NCBI GenBank assembly: GCA_009760855.2
Contig: WPIO01000004.1
Coordinates: forward strand, 694,001-758,000
DNA from: Cristatella mucedo
Taxonomy: Eukaryota > Bryozoa > Phylactolaemata > Cristatellidae
Direction: 5' to 3'
DNA length: 64,000 nucleotides
Numbering within the stretch: the stretch's first letter is position 1; the number at the start of each line of letters is the position of its first letter. The translations under genes and the position numbers were made by a program. Shown piece by piece: positions 1 through 38,041 of this stretch. The notes under the pieces are model-generated. The model worked only from the letters and a program-made list of their open reading frames with translations. It was not told the origin of the DNA and made no database searches.

Positions 1-29
1 AAGCATTAAGCAGTGCATCAATTTCAAGG

Positions 30-240
30 CTCCGTCCTCCCTTTTAGGTTCCACATACCTGCCTGAAATACTTCCTAATACGGTTTTTAATCGCAACTCC
101 GGTCATGGGAATCGAGTCATCCAACTAAGTCTCAATCAACATCAAAGCTTTCAGAGACCAGACCTTCAGCTTGCACTCTCCGAAAGCCTGGAGCTCATAG
201 TCGATGGACGTCACGACATCCCATGACTTAAGATTATAAA
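30..240 (+). mobile_element. LINE-A fragment, degenerate
   Basis: It resembles the 3' coding end of other copies (gagacc...aaagcctgga...gacgtcacgacatccc). The left end of the window shows nothing else recognisable. Confidence 0.4.
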
Positions 241-500
241 ATGCCAAGCTATTATTATAATTACAATCGGCGTCCTCCACGAGTAGCCCGATCGTTTTGA
301 CGACACAAGAACAGCTTTGAGGGCAGAACAGAAAGTGGGCTCTTTCGGATATTTGACTGCAAGGTACTGTGTTGCTCCGAAAATGGCTTGGGGTGCTGTC
401 GGGGCAGGCCAGCAGTCCTGCTGAACTTAGCAGCCGATCTTCTCAGGAACAGGCCAGTGGAACATCATTAGATTTGGCAGGTAGAAGTAGCTGGTTAAGC

Positions 501-705
501 AGCCTCATTTATATAGCATCAGAAGAGCCTTTTCGACAATCATCCTGATTGCTGTGGGCCATAAAGGATTGCCTGCTCAAGGACTCGAACCGACGACCAC
601 CTTAATTGCTGTGGGCAATAAAGGATTGCCTGCTGCAGGACTAGAACTGACGACCATTTGTCGTGAAGAGCAAGCATCTTATCCCTGGACTAGGATCCAG
701 GTACA
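501..705 (-). mobile_element. SINE-B with internal duplication
   Basis: A tRNA-derived element with the tail agcctcatttatatagcatc. A segment of about 60 bp (attgctgtgggc..taaaggattgcctgct...gacgacca) occurs twice in tandem. Confidence 0.7.
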
Positions 706-1334
706 CTAGGCCCACAAACTGCTGCATAACGTCAGTGCCCTAAGAGAACCTAATCTCTTTCTATAGTTTCTTTAATTTTCCTTAATCACTTTACATATGC
801 TGAGAAGGCAGCATCTCGACTGATTAGTGATGATATACAAAAATGAACATAGAAAAGGTTACAGAAATGACTAAATGTTCCAGATTTGCGAAATCACTTT
901 CTCGAATAAGCCCCTAAACAGTCCTCCATCAATTTTAGTTTCACATGCACAACTATAGCGCATATAAGGACATAAGAACCAAGCAGCATATGCAAATCAC
1001 ATGGCCTTAGAATAAGTTCTCTCAGGGCGCAATACCAACGAAGAAGTTTTCTTTATTTTTTTAGGGTCAGGAACAGGCAGCACTTCGAGATGCATGAATG
1101 GTAAGCATATTTCAGATAGGCAGGCCGGAGCAAAAGAATACAGGGACCCACATAAAAAGTGTCAACATTTTAAAGTTGATTCATTTGATCAGGAGCCAGT
1201 GGATGAGGATGAGAAGTGGTGTACTCGGATGCAGTTGCACGACAGACATTCACGACAGACTAGCCTAGCACAGTTTAGCTTCAACCACAAGTGTTTTGTT
1301 GCAGGCAGGAAGACCTGCAAGTAGTAAGTCACGA

Positions 1335-1620
1335 AAGTCTAGTCGGGATGTTCATCAATACATGGACCAGCTTGGCTGTAGCATCCTTGTCCAATCAGGG
1401 ACTACATTTTTGCAACGTAAAGTAGCTGATAGTAAGTAGGCCTACTTGACTGCAGAGCTGATGGGGTCATATAGTGAAGGGTCTTTTTAGAACTGGACAC
1501 CCGAGATTCTGCGCTGAGGTGCAGGGGATGTGCAGGGTATTATGCTGGCCTGCTAATATAGAAGGTTAGGCACCCCAGTTTCTGTGGGAGCTTAGGATTG
1601 AGTGAAACTACTAAGTGGGT
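1335..1620 (-). mobile_element. LINE-A fragment, degenerate
   Basis: It matches the minus-strand pattern of better copies (catggaccagcttgg...gtagctga...gactgcagagctgatg). No usable frame. Epsin intron. Confidence 0.55.
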
Positions 1621-2169
1621 CATGCAATTTGAGAAGGCTTGCTGCAATCCAAGGGCAATGTCACCAATACATGCTACAAGGGAGGTGAGAAAAGTTATGG
1701 AAGGCCGAGAGAGATCAGAATCGCAGGTAAACCTGTGTGTCGTCTGCACGAAAAGAACGACTGTTTGACAGTTGCATCATTGCTAAGTGAGATAACATGC
1801 ACACATATGCTGGAAAAAATAAAAGAACCCACTACGACCTCCGAGAGCCCCTTCAAAGGATCACATAATGACCCTCGGCCGTTGACATCTCTCTGGAACC
1901 TCTGATCGACACAGGATTGTAAACCGTGGTAGTGCAGTGCCGGTCAGGCACTCTACAAGGACTTACTGATTAATGGCATCGAAAGCTGATGGATATACAG
2001 CAAAACTAGCAGGAAAATACAACTACGTCAGAGTTGTATAGCCACTGCTGCATATTGGCAACAGTGGTGACTGACAAGGATTTTAGTGCTTTGCTCTAAA
2101 ACGAGTATGGAACTTTCTGTGCTTGATGTTTTGATATGAAAGGTTTGCTGGTCTGCACTGCTCTTTCCC

Positions 2170-3910
<1,741 letters not shown>

Positions 3911-3912
3911 AT

Positions 3913-4066
3913 GCCGAGCTGGTTTGGTCCAGCGGTTAAGGCGCTCTCGCCATGACCAAGGTCCGGCTGAGGTCGTGGGCTCGAGCCCCGAGGCATATGC
4001 AAAGCGCCTGAATGGAGATTAAGTTCTCTTGGGGCGCTATACAAATGAATTATATCTATTTATATT
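3913..4066 (+). mobile_element. SINE-A, tRNA-derived with LINE-A-like 3' tail
   Basis: The tRNA-like head has an A-box region (tggtccagcggttaaggcg) and a B box (ggctcgagccc). The tail gcgcctgaatggagattaag...cttggggcgctatacaaatg is nearly the LINE-A 3' end. It is probably mobilised by LINE-A. Confidence 0.85.
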
Positions 4067-4247
4067 TATGGTCCTGGTATCACTATGTTAAGGCCGATCA
4101 AGACCCGACTCCCTAATCCAAGGAGCTCATCCTCGGCATCGAAGCAACAGCGTTCGCAGCTCACAGCACCTCCGCAGACTTCAAGCAGCCACAGCTGCCG
4201 CCAAACCAATAGGCATCCGGTCACGTGGCTTCGACAAATTACAGCAA

Positions 4248-4402
4248 GGCCGGCTGGTTTGGCTCTGCGGTCAAGGTGCTCGCCCCGACCGAGGTCACGG
4301 CGAATTCGACGATCGAGGTCGTGGGCTCAAGCCTGGGGCACACGTGAAGTGGCCGAATAGAGATTAAGCACTCTTGGGGGGCTATGCAAACAAATTACAA
4401 AA
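4248..4402 (+). mobile_element. SINE-A copy
   Basis: ggctggtttggctctgcggt head, gggctcaagcc B box, gagattaagcactcttgggg tail. It has a small internal duplication (cgaggtc...cgaggtcgtgg). Confidence 0.8.
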
Positions 4403-5012
4403 AAATGACAACAAAGGCAAGCACCGAGACACTGTAGCGCTCGTTTGATGGCTGCAGGTAAAAATGTCCACGCACGACAGACCGGCTTCGGCACACTCCA
4501 TCTGGAGGAGAGAGGCGTTTTCCTGTCACCAGACAGGGCACAGGGCGTCACAGGAAACCCGTGTAAAACGCTGCTCCTGCCTACGTGCTCACACTGTGAA
4601 CAGTTAGTTCGACGCGACTAGAAATCCAACCCCACCCCTAAATATCATTCACATTTTAGCCTAGCAACCGAGCGAAGCAACCGAGCTTCAGTCATCTGAC
4701 GGCCGCAGACAGAGGCACGAGGCACAACACGTGACAGCACGGCTACGACAGACCCCCTCCCCTCCTGCCCAGCCGGATGCCAGGGTAGCCATGCCTAATG
4801 CTCCCGTCGAGCCTTGCCTCGGCCCCACCCCACACGCACAATCCCGTGTCTTCGAAAAGAGCAGTGGCACCATCAACTCGTCTCGTCGCCGCGGGCTACA
4901 CTTCCTAGGCAGGCGGCTATTTCTGCATGCACCCCTCCCTCCCTCCCTACCCCCTTGCGTGCAGGACGCTGCCTACGCGAGGTCGTGCTGCCGCAAGCAG
5001 AGAGACACTCGC

Positions 5013-5276
5013 CTTCTCCGATCCGGTCTTAATTATGTACTCCAAAAGTGTTAGCGCCTTGTACACGTGCCTCCAGTTTTTCCCGTGGTCGTTGAGGCGT
5101 TTCCATATCATCTGCATGATTTCCGTGAACGCCACGACGTTGTACGTCAGGTCGGCGATCTCGGCCATCAGCGTGCTAGAAGGACCCCACGGATCGTTGG
5201 ACGTCGCTTCCCGCACTCTGACTTCGGCGTCGGTATAATTGTTGACGATGTTTTTCATGCTGCGCATCACCGACAT
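5013..5276 (-). CDS. EPN: Epsin, first coding exon (ENTH domain N-terminal half)
   Basis: Epsins bind PtdIns(4,5)P2 through the ENTH domain and help bend membrane and recruit cargo at clathrin-coated pits. The 88 codons from the ATG at 5276 read like the start of animal epsins: MKNIVNNYTDAEVRVREAT, then SNDPWGPSS, EIADLTYNVVAF, WKRLNDHGKNWRHVYKA and YIIKTGSEK. These cover ENTH helices 0 to about 4, including the basic lipid-binding residues of helix 0. Similarity stops sharply after TGSEK, where animal epsins continue with a V-x-QQC segment, so an intron starts there. The boundary sequence AAG|GCGAGT fits a GC-AG donor. I could not find the following exons on the minus strand down to position 1, so the gene must continue past the left edge, or this is an isolated fragment. 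The start is chosen because it aligns with the family start. The gene is head-to-head with POLB. Confidence 0.9.
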
Positions 5277-6063
5277 GGTCGGTATTTCGGAGACTTGCCA
5301 ATCCTCGCCGTAAAAGAGAAAGACGTCAGCGTCGTCTTACCAGAGGCCCGGCCGACGCCCTATAAAATGGCATCGACCTAGCGCGTTACGCTTTCCCGAG
5401 CCGGCAAGCGACAGGCTAAGGAAGCGGTCCGGTCCCCTAAGCGGCCCTTCCGCGAGAAACGCGGCGACACTTGGAATTGCATCGCATTCGGCGCTCCGCG
5501 ACCGGAAGAAGCACGGCAGTCATAGCGTAAAGTCAGAATGACTACACTGACCAGTACTGTGTGCACACTGGGTAAGCTCTCAGCGAATTTGTGCCTGCGG
5601 CACAGCTGGCTACGGTTAGCGCAGGGCGCTACACAATCAGTCGTGACAGCTTCTAAGCGCTATATATCGACGGCGGTAGAGTATTAAGATCACTAGTCTC
5701 GCGGTGCTTTCGGTGAAACGCCACATTAGCCGCATGCGATGCGAAAAGGGCGTGTTACCTCAAAGATAACGCCGTCTCCGCCTGAGATGTCAGGGCGTAG
5801 GCTGACAGGAAATACCAATATGGCGATGCACTAGACACTTCCTGTCTAGGCTTCGCGCATGCGTAGTCGTGCCCGTTGACCCGCGCGTGTCATTTCATTC
5901 ATGAGTGACATTGCTTCGGAACGGGCGTCAACAAATTGTACTGTGGTTTCGTTCACTTTACGGAGGTTTCCGGCAGCCTTGTCGAAGGGTTCCGCCGCCG
6001 TTCGAACGCAGTCGCTGCCAGCCGGTGTTTTGGTTGCGTTCGCGGAGCTGTGTGAAGTCTGCC
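5277..6063. promoter_or_regulatory. Divergent intergenic region between epsin and POLB
   Basis: This 787-bp stretch separates two start codons that face away from each other: epsin ATG at 5276 (minus) and POLB ATG at 6064 (plus). It is CpG-rich compared with the flanking introns and holds no repeat that I recognise. It probably contains both promoters and 5' UTRs. No TATA box at a convincing position was seen. Transcription starts cannot be placed from sequence alone. Confidence 0.55.
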
Positions 6064-30948
<24,885 letters not shown>

Positions 30949-32048
30949 CCTGGCAAGAGCAGACGACCGTCGCAGACGAGCGAGTCACTGGCAGCCCTCC
31001 TCCGCCGAGTGCGACCGCACCGCTAAGCGGTGCACGTCTCGCTGCCAGCGTTCGACCGTCGTCGTCGTAGCGCGGTGCGAGCCAAGCTGGGCGCAGCGAC
31101 GGATGCTCGTGCAAAGCTGCTGCGGCCTTTTTCTTTCCAACTTTAATGAACTGCTGTAGCCAAGAACAATTCGTTTGGCTTCTAGTGAGCACGCGCGGCA
31201 GCGGCACATCGCGATTGTGCAGGCCCGGCAAGCATCCCCATCCACCCACCCCTGCTGCTGCTGTGCTGCCACGCTCGTCGGAAGCGGAGGCGGCAGCAGC
31301 GGAGACAGCAGCCCCCATCTTTTCTTGCTCGCAAACGCTCCGGTGAACAAACACATCGCTCCAGTGGACCAACGCATTCCTCCAGTGAAAGCTCTCGGGA
31401 GTATGTAAGGACGGCACGCCCACGTCTCGGCCACGCGACCACAGCGACTTGACTGCTGCTGTGCACTAGAGTGACGGCACACGCATGATTTCTCGGCCTC
31501 CGTGCTGCCCTCTGTTGGCACTGCATCTCACCTCCGGTGCCACGTCCGAGGTGGCACTGTGTGCTGCCCCTGCCGGCGAGGGTGCTGGCCCGTGAGAAAC
31601 GGGCCGGCCACCACGCGGCGGCGGCAGCAGCAGCAGCAGAATGAGCACGCGCCGACGAGGTAGCAGTAAGGAGTTTGGAAAAGTCACACGCGTCCTTGCC
31701 ACGAGCACCTCTGCAGCACGGTCAACAAGGACAACCGGGGGAGAGGAAGGATCGCGAGCTCGGCTCGCTCTCAGGCCGGAACGCTTCTGCTCCTAGCAAG
31801 CTACGCTAGAGAACCACGGATTCACGTTAAATGCATAAAGAGAGTCGTTGCCAGTCGTCGCTTCCTGCGTCACCGTCGCAAGGCGAGCACCGACAATCAC
31901 AGCAGACATTAGCAGCAGCACAGGCAGGCGACGGCGGCCAGTGATTAACAAAATGCCGATATGCCCATGCACCCAGATATATAGGCTACGCCAGGCGAGA
32001 ACAGCAGCAGCAGCTGCTGCTCTTCAAACGCGGGCTTTCATGCGGCAT
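30949..32048. other. Convergent intergenic region POLB / 4E-BP
   Basis: It holds both 3' UTRs. The DNA is GC-rich with short CAG/GCC-type runs. No convincing AATAAA was found close to either stop codon; an ATTAAA on the minus strand near 31142-31147 is the only candidate for 4E-BP. Several overlapping open frames here are low-complexity and not supported as genes. Confidence 0.5.
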
Positions 32049-32107
32049 CTAGACGTCCATGTCGAACTGGGGCTCGTCCACGTGACCGTCACGGCTGTCG
32101 TTAGCAC
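32049..32107 (-). CDS. EIF4EBP: 4E-BP exon 3 (TOS motif)
   Basis: The acceptor is gctacttgtag|GT. It encodes (G)[18 protein letters not shown] and a TAG stop. FDMDV is a conservative variant of the TOR-signalling motif FEMDI. Confidence 0.93.
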
Positions 32108-35100
32108 CTACAAGTAGCAGTAAGACGGAGGTCGGTTGGTGGCCAGCATTAATGAGGTGGGTGAGAGGGAGAGTGAGGCAGGAAGGTTTGACGCCCGGTC
32201 GCCCGGCAACGCGCGACCAACGCCTGCCACTTGCCGCAGCCATGCTGGGGGAGGGGCCAGGCTGCTACTTGTAGTGCCAGAAGAAAATACAGTACAGCTG
32301 TCAGCCATAAGGACAGACTGGCACAAAGGTCCCAGCTGCAGTCAAGGTGACAAGCCTACCTACACTCCCCCTCTAAATGGCGTTTAAATGAATTTCAAAC
32401 AGCCTAAATTGCTGCTCCCAGATGCACGTAGACGCAAAAGTTAACATCAGCTTCCAGTTATTACATATCACTTATCTCCCACACTCAAGCCGGCGAACTT
32501 ACATCTACGAAACGTTGCAAACTCTGCAGCCAGGCTCTTCTGTCGCGAACGTCGCAACTGCCACATCGCACCACCACTTCTCTCGCCGACCTTGCACGGG
32601 CTACCAATCAAGCAGTGCATCGACTCCAAGGTTCTGTCATTCACTTTTTCGGTCCCTTCGTTTCCTTGGCACACTACTTATCGCATCTACTCCCCCGCCC
32701 GGCTATGCATAGAACCACTGCTTTAATGAATAAAATCGAAATCCTTTGGAGACCAAGCGTTTGGTTCGAATGCTCCTACAGCCGGGAACTCACTTTTAAC
32801 TCACTTCACATCCCCTGACATGACTACGTAAAAAAAAAGAGCTAAAAACGCAACTATTTGCACAGATATAGTGGGTCCTCGTGATTTGTCTTTTGCGTGC
32901 TGAAACTGCATGCTGCCACTAGCACCGAACAGCAGTGGCTCCCAGTCAAGCAGCACATCGACTTAGCATAGCGACAGAAGAGCCTTGACGGCTATCACCA
33001 CCACTTGCAATGGCAATCTAGGATCGCCCACAGCAGGATTCGAACCCACAACCTCGGGACTGAGGTCATAAAAAGCAGCCGGCTTACCTAGTGTGCCATC
33101 ACGGCTCACCACTCAAGGTTCTACCACTCACTTTTAGGTCCATCCATTCTCCTGTTCCGTTCAACCTATCCGAACTACTTCCCTATCAGGCCAGGCAACG
33201 TACCACCAGCTAATTCTAAAATAAAATAAGAATACTATTAGCTGATGTAACAGCCTCGTTTCTATAGCAGCAGAAGACCCTCAAATCGCCATCGCTTTGC
33301 AGTTGACAATAAAGGATTGCCCACTACAGGATCCGAGCCCACGACCTTGGTCGTGAACAGCGAGCACTTTACCACCTGAGGTATCACGGACTAAAGTCGT
33401 TCAGCCCTGCCAATAATCGCAGTAAATCTTTTGGAGACCGTGCCTTTCGTTTGTATGCCCTCAAAGCTTCGAACCCACTGCTAATTGACGTCAACACACC
33501 CCCCGACTTGACACAATTTTGAAAAGCCAAATACACATCCGGTCCTCACAGCATTTTCTGGGTCCGTATGAATTGTCCTTTATGTGCTTATGCAATTGTT
33601 CTTTATGTACTTATTTCTGCAAACGCGTGGTAAACTTGAGAAAAGCGATCCTTTTGATGCGACACACGACACGATCCGAGAGCCACGAGCCTTTACAGAC
33701 TTCGCCTAGAGACACTGGATGAGATTCAGGGCTAAACATTGAGTTGGCCACTCCACTGGCGTAACGGCTGAAAAAAAGCTCAACTCAATAGGATAGCGAA
33801 ATAATTTAGTAAGCTTAGCTGCACGACTAGGCTAATTGTTCTGATTAAAAAGAAAATTACCACCACCACTACGGCTCATTTCGTTAGGTACTGCAAAGCG
33901 CCTCTCACGGCTGCTGTGACTCGGCAAAAACTTAAAACGCAGAGCTGGTCACGAGAGACGAGCTCTGCCGGCTGACTAGGACTCGCACACGCATGTCGGC
34001 CAAGAGCATGTGCCACATCTACCTGCATCAGCACCATCAGCTGCCGTCAAGGCTATGGCTCTCCCTCTCCACCGATGTCATCCAGGTCAACGACTAAACT
34101 TGGCTGGATGATGCACACAGCGAATCGGCTGCTGCGCTTCACATGAGGAAGCTGGCAGCCCAACAGGCCGAAACCGCCCGCGTGCTAGCTCGGGCACCGA
34201 GCGGCGCAAAATGGCAGGGGAAGAGGGAGGGGGGAGAGAGAGAGAGACAGACGGCGCAGAGAGGCCGGCTACCAGCAGCTGCTTCGACGAGCTTCGAGGC
34301 AGCAGCTGCTGCATCTGGAAAATGCAGCTGCTGCCTAGCCAGCAGCTGCAACTCGCATACCTTTGGTACCGTTCTCGTGACTCTCACCGTTCTCGGGTAC
34401 CGGTTGCATGTCGCCGGCGCCCGGTCGGGCAGACGTCACGCCCGGTATGGAGGGTAGGTGAGCTGGCGGACTTAGCGTGTGAGGCGACTTTCGGCACTGC
34501 ATGAGGAAGGCGCGGTCGTACATGATTCTGGTGCCTAGAACGAGGGCGACGGCAAGAGTCAGCGGGCCCAAGTCCAGGCCGGCGAGAGCAAGGGTCAAGG
34601 TCAGCGAACCTCGACTGCAACTCACTGCAGTGCAGCAAGCAAGAGCAGCCGATGGCAACAGGGGGGGGGGCAGAGGGCACAGCCACAACCTGCTGTACGG
34701 TAGGGAGGGAGTCTGGGCCTAAATCTCGGTCACGACTCGTGCAACCGAATTCTTGGCACGGACGAAATGCACCATCATTGGGCGTGTCGTATAGGCAGAT
34801 CACTCCACCTACCCTACCACCCCGACCACGAGCGCCTCCGGCTCCCCGTGTACGATCGCTAGCTCTGCACAGGCTCTGCAGCGCTCCGCTCAAGAGAGCT
34901 GGACAAAGCGCAAACCTAAAAAAACCTCGCATCATTCTGCGGGTTTTCGTTTTCCGCTCGCCATCATAGAGCAGAGAGAGTCGAACGTATTCGTTCGGTG
35001 ACCAATGAACTGCTCATTGCAGCACCTAGCTAGATGCACTGCCAATGTTTCATGCTGGTCTAACCACAATCGAGCTAAGCTGACACCACACAACTGGACA

Positions 35101-38005
35101 GTGCCCGAGATTACGAACGAGCAGGAAGTCCGGCAAAATGCTGGTAAACAGAATATCGTTTGCAAAGCAGGACGATCGGCGACGAGTGCCATAACACCGA
35201 GCTCGTCTGATCTGTCGATGCATTGCGAGTGTCGATGCATTGCGATGCAGTGCAAGTTTGGCACTAACCAAGTTCTGGTCAGCCAGGGTGCCTGAAAAAA
35301 GAGGCGGCCACCACACGTGAAGACGTGTGTATCGTCAGAGGCAGAGTATCACCAGCGCTACTACTGAGCTGACCCGCTATGGCCGCCAAAAGTATCAAAA
35401 TCTGCAAAGTCGGTGCACGATTCTCACGGGTTACATGAGTGATCAGATATCAATATAGCAGCGCCCGAGAGAAGAAGTGTCCTACAAAGCCACCTATGCA
35501 CCAAGAGAGGAAGGACCTTTTTTTCGAGCGAACTCTCGGCCCCCCGACTCATTCATCCCAATCCTTGCGAAATAATAAAGCCAAGTGCCGTGAGTACCTA
35601 TTCCATGACCGATTTGGAAACCTTGCTTCACCAAATCACAATCATAATCACAGGCTGTGTTATCCATTGTAGCAGCTATCGGCTCAGCTCTCAGCCTGCA
35701 ACTGGATGCCCGTGCAGTCCATCGATCAACTAGCATGCTGAACTGTCGAAAGGGATTGTCTGCCTCGGCCCTACCACACATACCTTCGGCTGTGTCAGGC
35801 TGATCACATGACTGTCGATCGCTTGCTCTCTTCCCTCCTTCAGTACAGGCTGGACAGCTGCTCCTATCTCCTCTCACTCCTACTCTCGGCACATAACTAA
35901 ACTCTTACATTGAGACCTCAAACCTAGCAAGTAAGTTCCAGTCTAAATTTAGAGCTAATCACTCCACAAAGCCAGCATTGCTGAGAGTGTATAACGACCT
36001 TCTCAGAAATGCAGACTTCATTTAAACAGATGCTAAAACGCACCTGCTTCTCACAGCACTTCCTGGGTTTCTGCAATTTGTCCTTAGCATGCTAATGCAT
36101 GCTGACACTGTGCATGCTAACACCAACAATATTATGTATGGTGACACTGCATGTTGCCACTAACCATTTGATCGTCTTCCTTTACAGCAAATGTACAGTG
36201 CTTCAAAAGAGATTAAGTTCTCTGAGGGCACTAAATAAATGTATCATTATTATTATTAACTTGTCTTTTTTTATTTCAGTATGCTTTGCATGCATACATG
36301 TTCATGACTCATTACATGTTACTAATCGATGAAAAACTGATGGCTGTGAGGGTCTTCATGCTTGCTTTGACATGCTGCTACTCGGCATGGTAGTTTCTTT
36401 TTACATGCTTGGTACATTGCAGGTCACCAACCCTCTGGTACTGATTTTTTTCGCAGTGAGTTGCAAACCACCTGGACAGAGATCAAGTTCTCTAAGGGTG
36501 CTACACAAGCAAACTATATTATCATTCTTAATATTATAACAAGTAACAATCAGCAGATTCTGACAGTGCGGCTGAAGCAGTGAACAAAACAAAGCTATGC
36601 AGAAGCAATATAGTAATGCGAAGCAGCAGCATCACCTTCAAAACCAGTAACCATCCGATCGTGCTTAACTGCAGCCTAGATAAAGTGCTTACAAAGAGAT
36701 TGAGTTCTCTGAGAGCCCTTTATGAAATGCATTATTATTTTTATTATAAGGCTCCAGGGCTTACTAAGAGCCCCAGTCGCATAATTTAGTATCGCTAATA
36801 AATTTTACTATAATATCTTATAACTATGTATACAGTAAAGTTGTATCTAAATTATGCATATAATAATGATCTTAGTATGTATTAAATAAAATTAAATACT
36901 AAATTGATACACTTGATCTCTCTGCTTGTTCTGCTTGATCTTTCTGCTGCATTCGATACTCTTGATCACAAAGTCCTTCTTGAGCCTCTCGCCTGAGGCA
37001 TCACTGGCACTGCACTGCAGAAGTTCAGGTCCTATCGCAGTGGGAGACTCCAGAGTATTGACGTGAATGGACAAAGATTATCTGAGGAACCTCTGAAATA
37101 TGGGGTAACTCAGGGCTCCGTGCTTGGTCATGTTCTTCCAACGGTTAATAACTTCGTCTTGCCGATGTGATTTCCAAGCACAATCTAGGCTTTCATTTCT
37201 ATGCGGGTGACACTCAGGTGTGCCTTTGCTTTGATCCCTCCCAGCCCTCGAGCATGTCAAATTCTCTATCCACCCTTTACGTATGTATTGATGACATCCA
37301 CAGATGGATGGCAGCAAACTTTCTTAAATTGAATGATGATAAAACCTACTTACGAGCTACGTGCAAACCAAATGCAAATCAGAAATTAAAAAAGCGATGC
37401 TTAAAATCGGCTCTTCTGTCAACCCTTAAGCAATAATATCTCTTCCAATACACCACAATTTGGACTGAATCCCGACCCATCCCCTATGATGCCGAAAGTC
37501 GTTCAATTTGAAAATCGGCACAACTCACGGGGACGCTGGGCCATCTGAGAACAGCCACACCAGGTAAACCGGCAGCAATTACTTCAGAGATGCAACAATA
37601 TGCTAGAGTACGGTTAATGTAATATAATGTATGTCTGTAACTCCACGAAGTCATAAAAACCATGTGGGTGTTACGCAGGAGAGTTTTGTATAGCTCACTC
37701 ACAGCCTAAGCGGCTTTCGGTACGCATTCAGTAGCCAACAGACTTCGTTTCACGCAACAAAAAGAAAGTGGGAAGCATAGCAGAGTCAGGAGAGCAGTTG
37801 AGGTAGTGAGTAGCATGGAAGTAGCAGCTCAGGACCGCTGAAAAGGATGTGCCATAGTCGGCAGTAGGAGAGTAGTTGTCGGTTGAGCGGACCTTACTTT
37901 TGAGCTGACACGCACTTTACCAGAGCAGCAGCAGCACGGGCTACTAAGAGCGGCCTCTTGAAGTCAACTCTTTAGATCGGACTCACGGTAGTCATCCAGG
38001 CACCA

Positions 38006-38041
<36 letters not shown>

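Larger units (their letters stand above)
32500..33620 (+). mobile_element. LINE-A 3' fragment split by two SINE-B insertions
   Basis: LINE-A pieces at 32500-32955, 33113-33235 and 33400-33620 follow the order of an intact copy and are separated by SINE-B copies at 32964-33112 and 33236-33396. In 4E-BP intron 2, antisense to the gene. Confidence 0.7.
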
